From positions 16,871,911 through 16,935,910 of the forward strand of contig OZ025256.1 of the NCBI GenBank assembly GCA_964019135.1: a stretch of DNA of 64,000 nucleotides, given 5' to 3'. Source of the DNA: Arenicola marina. Taxonomy: Eukaryota > Annelida > Polychaeta > Arenicolidae. The number at the start of each line of letters is the position of its first letter. The first letter of the stretch is position 1. The translations under genes were made by a program, and so were the position numbers. The notes under the pieces are model-generated. The model saw nothing but the letters and a program-made list of their open reading frames with translations, made no database searches and was not told the origin of the DNA. Below are positions 1 to 12,400 of the stretch, in pieces.

Positions 1-399
1 ATGTGTAATAAGTAAACCAAATTTCATCTTTATCTCGATAAACTCTTACAAATAACGGCAAAGCGGTCGGATAAGCACCATATTCACATATCTACAAATA
101 TATGTATATATATATATATATACGTTTAAACCACCCATCGATGAGCTTGGTATTAACAGGTTTGGGCTTGCAAGCTGAAAGCCCCTATTTCGTCAATGAC
201 GTCATCATCTGTCCAGTGACGTCATACTGCAGTCTGGTGACGTACGCAATTAACATCGACCCATTTCACTGCATCGTGCAGCTTGGGATTAAATAGTTCA
301 TGCGTGTAAGCGGGAAGTCTTCCTTTCGCTTAATGACGTCATCCGACGACGTCATCACCTGTCCAGTGACGTCATCGCAGCAGTCCAGTGCATCCGCCA
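1..399. promoter_or_regulatory. TUBGCP5 3' flank with a TGACGTCA cluster
   Basis: Contains perfect TGACGTCA palindromes at 197-204, 217-224, 334-341 and 367-374, plus near-matches at 238 and 346, within about 180 bases. A (TA)n run lies at 105-122. TGACGTCA is the CRE/ATF site; whether these act as an enhancer, a promoter of a neighbour, or are remains of a GACGT-rich repeat cannot be told. No AATAAA on the minus strand. Confidence 0.5.
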
Positions 400-452
400 T
401 CAATATTTTGCCACTTCACTGCAGGTCACCAGAGCGAAGGCCAGGAATTCAA
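400..452 (-). CDS. TUBGCP5: TUBGCP5 exon 22 (terminal exon, stop)
   Basis: 53 nt including TGA at 402-400. With the carried C it reads LEFLAFALVTCSEVAKY, parallel to the human C terminus LESLALSLMAGMEQS. The acceptor TATATTTTCAG has a good pyrimidine tract. Short, but the phase, the position just beyond array A and the residue pattern all agree. Confidence 0.88.
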
Positions 453-3400
453 CTGAAAATATAACCACCACATGCATGTAAACGACAAAAGCCTCGATGA
501 TACCCATGACCAACGTGTAGCATTGGTGGATTCGCACAAACAATATATATTATAACACATGTGTATCCCCTGGCTATCAGCTAGGTGTTTCACCTCATCA
601 GATTCCAATACTTACGGTGAAATTCACTTTATTACCGAGATGTTATAAACAATATTTTCTTGGTGACGTAGCATAACACACTGTCATGACTTAGAGCACA
701 TGTTGACAGAGTGTAGCGGATCATCTATGACGTAGTACACACATACTTACGGTGAGGAACGGATCCTCTCTTGGTCATGTGGGTATGACGTAGTACACAC
801 ATACTTACGGTGAGGAACGGATCCTCTCTTGGTCATGTGGGTATGACGTAGTACACACATACTTACGGTCAGGGAATGATCCTCTCTTGGTCACGTGGGT
901 ATGACGTAATACACACATACTTACGGTGATGAAAGAATCCTCTCCTGGGACCGTATTCATAATCCCCTCGTAAGTTACGCACGAAAAGTGCGTTTTCATC
1001 TTAGCCTCACCAGCTCGTTGCGGTGGTGCTCATGATCAAGAAATCGTCTTCAAAATAATTTTAGCACTTTCTCAATTTAGAAAATCCACTTTTTGGGTGA
1101 CTTATGTATTTTGAACCCAAAAAACGACAAATCTTCCACTTAGCGCTAAGTCTATTGGCGCAGCCTAAGTGGTGATTTATGAATACGGCCCCTGGTCACG
1201 TGGGTATGACGTAGTACACACATACTTACGGCGAGGGAAGGATCCCCTCTTGATGACGTGGGTATGACGTAGTACACACATACTTACGGCGAGGGAAGGA
1301 TCCCCTCTTGATGACGTGGGTATGACGTAGTACACACATACTTACGGTCAGGGAAGGATCCTCTCTTGGTGACGTGGGTATGACGTAGTACACACATACT
1401 TACGGCGAGGGAAGGATCCCCTCTTGGTCACGTGGGTATGACGTAGTACACACATACTTACGGTCAGGGAAGGATCCTCTCTTGGTCACGTGGGTATGAC
1501 GTAGTACACACATACTTACGGCGAGGGAAGGATCCTCTCTTGATGACGTGGGTATGACGTAGTACACACATACTTACGGCGAGGGAAGGATCCCCTCTTG
1601 ATGACGTGGGTATGACGTAGTACACACATACTTACGGTCAGGGAAGGATCCTCTCTTGGTCACGTGGGTATGACGTAGTACACACATACTTACGGCGAGG
1701 GAAGGATCCCCTCTTGGTCACGTGGGTATGACGTAGTACACACATACTTACGGTCAAGAAAGGATCCTCTCTTGGTCACGTGGGTATGACGTAGTACACA
1801 CATACTTACGGCGAGGGAAGGATCCCCTCTTGATGATGTGGGTATGACGTAGTACACACATACTTACGGTCAGGGAAGGATCCTCTCTTGGTGACGTGGG
1901 TATGACGTAATACACACATACTTACGGTCAGGGAAGGATCCTCTCTTGGTGACGTGGGTATGACGTAGTACACACATACGTACGGTGAGGGAAGGATTCT
2001 CTCTTGGTCACGTGTGTATGACGTAGTATACACATACTTACGGTGAGGGAAGGATCCTCTCTTGGTCACGTGTGTATGACGTAGTAAACACATACTTACG
2101 GTCAGGGAAGGATCCTCTCTTGGTCACGTGGGTATGACGTAGTACACACATACTTACGGTCAGGGAAGGATCCTCTCTTGGTGACGTGGGTATGACGTAG
2201 TACACACATACTTACGGTCAGGGAAGGATCCTCTCTTGGTGACGTGGGTATGACGTAGTACACACATACTTACGGTGAGGGAAGGATCCTCTCTTGGTGA
2301 CGTTGGTCAGGAATGAAGACAGGAACAGGATACAACGAGAAACTTCCGCCTCTGCCTCAGTCAGTTGCTGGAAGCTGAGAGTGAAGGTCAAGGTCAAACA
2401 AGCTATCTCATAATAAATTATTCAGTAATAATCAGCATAAGCTCAGCAATTTGCTACAATGTATTTGAGACCATTCCATCTAATCTGATTACTTAATGAT
2501 GCAATTTCTTCTAAAATGTTTAATTATTTAACAAGGAATGATATCATTTAGTTTTACGCTAGACGTTCATCCTGTGGCCCTTTGAAGGCAAAGAACCAGT
2601 TGCCAATGAGCACCCAATCATTCAAAACATTGATAATGTGTACATTTATTGAATACTGGAAGGCCGTTGGCCCATTGGTAAATAATATAATTTCAATTAC
2701 ATGTGTGAGTCAGTTTTCATGGCATACTGTACTGCGGGGATACCAAACTAACAATTAACCATCATAAGGTCTCAGTTCTATCTCTATAAATGTTGCTAAG
2801 TTGTATAACTCTTTTGTATCTGTTGTCCCCATCACGGCCTGGAATCTGTGAGGTCGGTTTTTTAATTGCGCCAGTGGCATAAATTCCGCACGCAAGTCAT
2901 CATATAAAGGACATACAAAAAGTACACAAGGTATTCAGTACATCTAACATCCTCTACGTCTACCCCGTTATCGCGAGTATTAACACAATATTTACAATTC
3001 TAAAATATTGATAAAACTATTATGAACTCTTTTATTTCTTTTAAAAACATTGATTCCTCATACGCCCAAATCCAACAGGATGCAAGTAATGGCCTCCAAT
3101 GCGTAAATCATTTGCAGTTCATCATTATTTACCTGTAGCTGTCGACTCCCTCGTGCCACCTGGCGGCGAAGGTCAAAGCGAGGTTCATCACCTTGGTAAC
3201 CACTTCCCGGATGAAGGACACTCGCTTGTGGAGCAGACAGCGCTCGTACAGCTTCTTCACGTACGTCTTGTGCGCCAACAACACCTGGTCCAAGTCCTTC
3301 GCTTGCTGTATGTCAGACTCAAACTCCAGCCCAGTGCTGTGAAGTATCTACAATACAGGGGAGAATGTGATCGAAGGCAGCGAGTGGGGAAGAACAATTT

Positions 3401-6400
3401 TAAAAGAATAGTCGTGACGAAGTTAAAGCCATCGTATTATAATCTTCGTATTCTATAATAATGGAACGAGTAACAAGCAAAGGGGGACGAATGAAATGCT
3501 GGTGTTTAGGCCACTTTTGTGCACAGTATGACTATAAATAGGGCTCCCGGGATAGTTTTACTTTCTACAAAGAGTTTAAAACGAGAACGAATGTGGCTGC
3601 CCAAAAGTAATAAAACAGTGTTCAATTGTCCCCCAATGACCTATTTCTGCCATGGCCTATGCCGACCGTTTGACCTTTGACCTCTGACCTACCCGGGTCA
3701 TAATGTAGGTGTGAAGGCTGTTGATGAAGTGGATCAGTCGCATCCGGAACACTTGCATCCGGTGGGTGAGATCCTTACGGGCTTGGCCGGACTCCGCACC
3801 ATTACCCAGAATGCTCTCCTCAAGGTCACGCGGGGATACGAAGTCCTCCTTTTGGAGGTCTGAGGGTCACAGGAAACGATGGTAAATATTGGTGGTTTAG
3901 GCCAGTTTTGTGCACACAAGAGCTACAACTCGCCAACAATAACCAATGATATGTCAACGGTCATGTCAGGCAACGAAATAACATTTTTGGGGTGTTTTAG
4001 GCCAGTTTTGTGCACATGAAGGCTAACTTGAGCCATGACAATGACATGGAAATGGGCGAAACCAGATGAAGGAGCCAGGGTTCGAACCCACGACTTGTGG
4101 ATCTGCAGATCAGCCGCCCTACCAACTGAGTTAGAGAGCCCCCCCCCCGACCCCTTATACGAATGGTATGACCGACAAATCAAATTATAAACTTGTTTAT
4201 GACAAAAACGAAATATTCCCATCCTGTGAACACGTCAGAAGACGAACTGAAAATGAAACGTTTCGGTGTTTCAGGCCATGTTTCTGTGCACGTCAAGACT
4301 AAATGGGCCAAAAAGCCTCCCGGGACGATCAAATGGAGTTGGATATAACAAGCTCCAAATCCAGGAGTGAGGGTTCGAACCCATCACCCCAAGACATGGT
4401 ACCAGTGACCATTAACTGATGAACTGACCACTCACCATGGAACCCATCACCCCAAGACATGGTACCAGTGACCATTAACTGATGAACTGACCACTCACCA
4501 TGGAACCCATCACCCCAAGACATGGTACCAGTGACCATTAACTGATGAACTGACCACTCACCATGGAACCCATCACCCCAAGACATGGTACCAGTGACCA
4601 TTAACTGATGAACTGACCACTCACCATGGAACCCATCACCCCAAGACATGGTACCAGTGACCATTAACTGATGAACTGACCACTCACCATGGAACCCATC
4701 ACCCCAAGACATGGTACCAGTGACCATTAACTGATGAACTGACCACTCACCATGGAACCCATCACCCCAAGACATGGTACCAGTGACCATTAACTGATGA
4801 ACTGACCACTCACCATAGAACCCATCACCGCAAGACAGGGTACCAGTGGCCATTAACTGATGAACTGACCATTCACCATGGAACCCATCACCCCAAGACA
4901 GGGTACCAGTGACCATTAACTGATGAACTGACCGCTCACCATGGAACCCATCACCCCAAGACATGGTACCAGTGACCATTAACTGATGAACTGACCACTC
5001 ACCATGGAACCCATCACCCCAAGACATGGTACCAGTGACCATTAACTGATGAAGTGACCACTCACCATGGAACCCATCACCCCAAGACATGGTACCAGTG
5101 ACCATTAACTGATGAACTGACCACTCACCATGGAACCCATCACCCCAAGACATGGTACCAGTGACCATTAACTGATGAACTGACCACTCACCATGGAACC
5201 CATCACCCCAAGACACGGTACCAGTGACCATTAACTGATGAACTGACCACTCACCATGGAACCCATCACCCCAAGACATGGTACCAGTGACCATTAACTG
5301 ATGAACTGACCACTCACCATGGAACCCATCACCCCAAGACATGGTACCAGTGACCATTAACTGATGAACTGACCACTCACCATGGAACCCATCACCCCAA
5401 GACATGGTACCAGTGACCATTAACTGACCACTCACCATGGAACCCATCACCCCAAGACATGGTACCAGTGGCCATTAACTGATGAACTGACCACTCACCA
5501 TGGAACCCATCACCCCAAGACAGGGTACCAGTGACCATTAACTGATGAACTGACCACTCACCATGGAACCCATCACCCCAAGACATGGTACCAGTGACCA
5601 TTAACTGATGAACTGACCACTCACCATGGAACCCATCACCCCAAGACATGGTACCAGTGACCATTAACTGATGAACTGACCACTCACCATGGAACCCATC
5701 ACCCCAAGACATGGTACCAGTGGCCATTAACTGATGAACTGACCACTCACCATGGAACCCATCACCCCAAGACAGGGTACCAGTGACCATTAACTGATGA
5801 ACTGACCACTCACCATGGAACCCATCACCCCAAGACATGGTACCAGTGACCATTAACTGATGAACTGACCACTCACCATGGAACCCATCACCCCAAGACA
5901 TGGTACCAGTGACCATTAACTGATGAACTGACCACTCACCATAGAACCCATCACCCCAAGACATGGTACCAGTGACCATTAACTGATGAACTGACCACTC
6001 ACCATGGAACCCATCACCCCAAGACATGGTACCAGTGACCATTAACTGATGAACTGACCACTCACCATGGAACCCATCACCCCAAGACATGGTACCAGTG
6101 ACCATTAACTGATGAACTGACCACTCACCATGGAACCCATCACCCCAAGACATGGTACCAGTGACCATTAACTGATGAACTGACCACTCACCATGGAACC
6201 CGTCACCCCAAGACATGGTACCAGTGACCATTAACTGACGAAGTGACCGCTCACCATGGAACCCATCACCCCAAGACATGGTACCAGTGACCACTAACTG
6301 ATGAACTGACCACTCACCATGGAACCCATCACCCCAAGACATGGTACCAGTGACCATTAACTGATGAACTGACCGCTCACCATGGAACCCATCACCCCAA

Positions 6401-9400
6401 GACATGGTACCAGTGACCATTAACTGATGAACTGACCACTCACCATGGAACCCATCACCCCAAGACATGGTACCAGTGACCATTAACTGATGAACTGACC
6501 ACTCACCATGGAACCCATCACCCCAAGACATGGTACCAGTGACCATTAACTGATGAACTGACCACTCACCATAGAACCCATCATCGCAAGACAGGGTACC
6601 AGTGGCCATTAACTGATGAACTGACCATTCACCATGGAACCCATCACCCCAAGACAGGGTACCAGTGACCATTAACTGATGAACTGACCGCTCACCATGG
6701 AACCCATCACCCCAAGACATGGTACCAGTGACCATTAACTGATGAACTGACCACTCACCATGGAACCCATCACCCCAAGACATGGTACCAGTGACCATTA
6801 ACTGATGAACTGACCACTCACCATGGAACCCATCACCCCAAGACATGATACCAGTGACCATTAACTGATGAACTGACCACTCACCATGGAACCCATCACC
6901 CCAAGACATGGTACCAGTTACCATTAACTGATGAACTGACCACTCACCATGGAACCCATCACCCCAAGACATGGTACCAGTGACCACTAACTGATGAACT
7001 GACCACTCACCATGGAACCCATCACCCCAAGACATGGTACCAGTGACCATTAACTGATGAAATGACCACTCACCATGGAACCCTTCACCCCAAGACATGG
7101 TACCAGTGACCATTAACTGATGAACTGACCACTCACCATGGAACCCATCACCCCAAGACACGGTACCAGTGACCATTAACTGATGAAATGACCACTCACC
7201 ATGGAACCCATCACCCCAAGACATGGTACCAGTGACCATTAACTGATGAACTGACCACTCACCATGGAACCCATCACCCCAAGACATGGTACCAGTGACC
7301 ATTAACTGACCACTCACCATGGAACCCATCACCCCAAGACAGGGTACCAGTGACCATTAACTGATGAACTGACCACTCACCATGGAACCCATCACCCCAA
7401 GACATGGTACCAGTGACCATTAACTGATGAACTGACCACTCACCATGGAACCCATCACCCCAAGACATGGTACCAGTGACCATTAACTGATGAACTGACC
7501 GCTCACCATGGAACCCATCACCCCAAGACATGGTACCAGTGACCATTAACTGACCACTCACCATGGAACCCATCACCCCAAGACAGGGTACCAGTGACCA
7601 TTAACTGATGAACTGACCACTCACCATGGAACCCATCACCCCAAGACATGGTACCAGTGACCATTAACTGATGAACTGACCACTCACCATGGAACCCATC
7701 ACCCCAAGACATGGTACCAGTGACCATTAACTGATGAACTGACCGCTCACCATGGAACCCATCACCCCAAGACATGGTACCAGTGACCATTAACTGATGA
7801 ACTGACCACTCACCATGGAACCCATCACCCCAAGACATGGTACCAGTGGCCATTATCTGATGAACTGACCACTCACCATGGAACCCATCACCCCAAGACA
7901 GGGTACCAGTGACCATTAACTGATGAACTGACCACTCACCATGGAACCCATCACCCCAAGACATGGTACCAGTGACCATTAACTGATGAACTGACCACTC
8001 ACCATGGAACCCATCACCCCAAGACATGGTACCAGTGACCATTAACTGATGAACTGACCACTCACCATAGAACCCATCACCCCAAGACATGGTACCAGTG
8101 ACCATTAACTGATGAACTGACCACTCACCATGGAACCCATCACCCCAAGACATGGTACCAGTGACCATTAACTGATGAACTGACCACTCACCATAGAACC
8201 CATCACCCCAAGACATGGTACCAGTGACCATTAACTGATGAACTGACCACTCACCATGGAACCCATCACCCCAAGACATGGTACCAGTGACCATTAACTG
8301 ATGAACTGACCACTCACCATGGAACCCATCACCCCAAGACATGGTACCAGTGACCATTAACTGATGAACTGACCACTCACCATGGAACCCATCATCCCAA
8401 GAAATGGTACCAGTGACCATTAACTGATGAACTGACCACTCACCATGGAACCCGTCACCCCAAGACATGGTACCAGTGACCATTAACTGACGAACTGACC
8501 GCTCACCATGGAACCCATCACCCCAAGACATGGTACCAGTGACCATTAACTGATGAACTGACCACTCACCATGGAACCCATCACCCCAAGACATGGTACC
8601 AGTGACCATTAACTGATGAACTGACCGCTCACCATGGAACCCATCACCCCAAGACATGGTACCAGTGACCATTAACTGATGAACTGACCACTCACCATGG
8701 AACCCATCACCCCAAGACACGGTACCAGCGACCATTAACTGATGAACTGACCACTCACCATGGAACCCATCACCCCAAGACAGGGTACCAGTGACCATTA
8801 ACTGATGAATTGACCACTCACCATGGAACCCATCACCCCAAGACAGGGTACCAGTGATCATTAACTGATGAACTGACCACTCACCATGGAACCCATCACC
8901 CCAAGACATGGTACCAGTGACCATTAACTGATGAACTGACCACTCACCATGGAACCCATTACCCCAAGACAGGGTACCAGTGACCATTAACTGATGAACT
9001 GACCGCTCACCATGGAACCCGTCACCCCAAGGCATGGTACCAGTGACCATTAACTGATGAACTGACCGCTCACCATGGAACCCATCACCCCAAGACATGG
9101 AACCAGTGACCATATACTCATGAACTGACCGCTCACCATGGCACCCATCACCCCAAGACATGGTACCAGTGACCATTAACTGACGAACTGACCACTCACA
9201 ATGGAACCCGTCACCCCAAGACATGGTACCAGTGACCATTAACTGATGAATTGACCACTCACCATGGAACCCATCGCCCCAAGACATGGTACCAGTGACC
9301 ATTAACTGACCACTCACCATGGAACCCATCACCCCAAGACATGGTACCAGTGACCATTAACTGACGAACTGACCACTCACCATGGAACCCGTCACCCCAA

Positions 9401-12400
9401 GACATGGTGCCAGTGACCATTAACTGATGAACTGACCACTCACCATGGAACCCATCACCCCAAGACATGGTACCAGTGACCATTAACTGATGAACTGACC
9501 ACTCACCATGGAACCCATCGCCCCAAGACACGGTACCAGTGACCATTAACTGACCACTCACCATGGAACCCATCACCCCAAGACATGGTACCAGTGACCA
9601 TTAACTGACGAACTGACCACTCACCATGGAACCCGTCACGCCAAGACATGGTGCCAGTGACCATTAACTGATGAACTGACCACTCACCATGGAACCCATC
9701 ACCCCAAGACATGGTACCAGTGACCATTAACTGATGAATTGACCACTCACCATGGATCCCATCGCCCCAAGACATGGTACCAGTGACCATTAACTGACCA
9801 CTCACCATGGAACCCATCACCCCAAGACATGGTACCAGTGACCATTAACTTATGAACTGACCACTCACCATGGAACCCATCACCCCAAGACATGGTACCA
9901 GTGACCATTAACTGATGAATTGACCACTCACCATGGAACCCATCGCCCCAAGACATGGTACCAGTGACCATTAACTGACCACTCACCATGGAACCCATCA
10001 CCCCAAGACATGGTACCAGTGACCATTAACTGATGAACTGACCACTCACCATGGAACCCATCACCCCAAGACATGGTACCAGTGACCATTAACTGATGAA
10101 CTGACCACTCACCATGGAACCCATCACCCCAAGACATGGTACCAGTGACCATTAACTGATGAACTGACCGCTCACCATGAAACCCGTCGCCCCAAGACAT
10201 GGAACCAGTGACCATTTACTGATGAACTGACCACTCACCATGGAACCCATCACCCCAAGACATGGTACCAGTGACCATTAATTGATGAACTGACCACTCA
10301 CCATGGAACCCATCACCCCAAGACACGGTACCAGCGACCATTAACTGATGAACTGACCACTCACCATGGAACCCATCACCGCAAGACATGGTACCAGTGA
10401 CCATTAACTGATGAACTGACCACGCACCATGGAACCCATCACCCCAAGACATGGTACCAGTGACCATTAACTGATGAACTGACCACTCACCATGGAACCC
10501 ATCACCACAAGACATGCTACCAGTGACCATTAACTGATGAACTGACCACTCACCATGGAACCCATCACCCCAAGACATGGTACCAGTGACCATTAACTGA
10601 TGAACTGACCACTCACCATGGAACCCATCACCCCAAGACATGGTACCAGTGACCATTAACTGATGAACTGACCACTCACCATGGAACCCATCACCCCAAG
10701 ACAGGGTACCAGCGACCATTAACTGATGAACTGACCACTCACCATGGAACCCATCACCCCAAGACATGGTACCAGTGACCATTAACTGATGAACTGACCA
10801 CTCACCATGGAACCCATCACCCCAAGACATGGTACCAGTGACCATTAACTGATGAACTGACCACTCACCATGGAACCCATCACCCCAAGACATGGTACCA
10901 GTGACCATTAACTGATGAACTGACCACTCACCATGGAACCCATCAGCCCAAGACATGGTACCAGTGACCATTAACTGATGAACTGACCACTCACCATGGA
11001 ACCCATCACCCCAAGACATGATACCAGTGACCATTAACTGATGAACTGACCACTCACCATGGAACCCATCACCCCAAGACATGGTACCAGTGACCATTAA
11101 CTGATGAACTGACCACTCACCATGGAACCCATCACCCCAAGACATGGTACCAGTGACCATTAACTGATGAACTGACCACTCACCATGGAACCCATCACCC
11201 CAAGACATGGTACCAGTGACCATTAACTGATGAACTGACCACTCACCATGGAACCCATCACCCCAAGACATGGTACCAGTGACCATTAACTGATGAACTG
11301 ACCACTCACCATGGAACCCATCACCCCAAGACATGGTACCAGTGACCATTAACTGATGAACTGACCGCTCACCATGGAACCCATCACCCCAAGACATGGT
11401 ACCAGTGACCATTAACTGATGAACTGACCGCTCACCATGGAACCCATCACCCCAAGACATGGTACCAGTGACCATTAACTGATGAACTGACCACTCACCA
11501 TGGAACCCATCACCCCAGGACATGGTACCAGTGACCATTAACTGATGAACTGACTACTCACCATGGAACCCATCACCCCAAGACATGGTACCAGTGACCA
11601 TTAACTGATGAACTGACCACTCACCATGGAACCCATCACCCCAAGACATGGTACCAGTGACCATTAACTGATGAACTGACCACTCACCATGGAACCCATC
11701 ACCCCAAGACAGGGTACCAGTGACCATTAACTGATGAACTGACCACTCACCATGGAACCCATCACCCCAAGACATGGTACCAGTGACCATTAACTGATGA
11801 ACTGACCACTCACCATGGAACCCATCACCCCAAGACATGGTACCAGTGACCATTAACTGATGAACTGACCGCTCACCATGGAACCCATCACCCCAAGACA
11901 TGGTACCAGTGACCATTAACTGATGAACTGACCACTCACCATGGAACCCATCACCCCAAGACATGGTACCAGTGACCATTAACTGATGAACTGACCGCTC
12001 ACCATGGAACCCATCACCCCAAGACATGGTACCAGTGACCATTAACTGATGAACTGACCACTCACCATGGAACCCATCACCCCAAGACATGGTACCAGTG
12101 ACCATTAACTGATGAACTGACCACTCACCATGGAACCCATCACCCCAAGACATGGTACCAGTGACCATTAACTGATGAACTGACCACTCACCATGGAACC
12201 CATCACCCCAAGACATGGTACCGGTGACCATTAACTGATGAACTGACCACTCACCATGGAACCCATCACCCCAAGACATGGTACCAGTGACCATTAACTG
12301 ATGAACTGACCACTCACCATGGAACCCATCACCCCAAGACATGGTACCAGTGACCATTAACTGATGAACTGACCACTCACCATGGAACCCATCACCCCAA

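Noticed and set aside
3099-3458. 119-codon plus-strand frame over exon 20
   Set aside because: It is the shadow of TUBGCP5 exon 20 on the opposite strand, which carries the conserved sequence.
4080-4150. tRNA gene on the minus strand (GGCTCTCTAACTCAGTTGGT head with GGTTCGAACCC)
   Set aside because: Acceptor and T stems do not pair, and a SINE body and tail follow. The same applies to the heads at 59323, 60483 and 62413.
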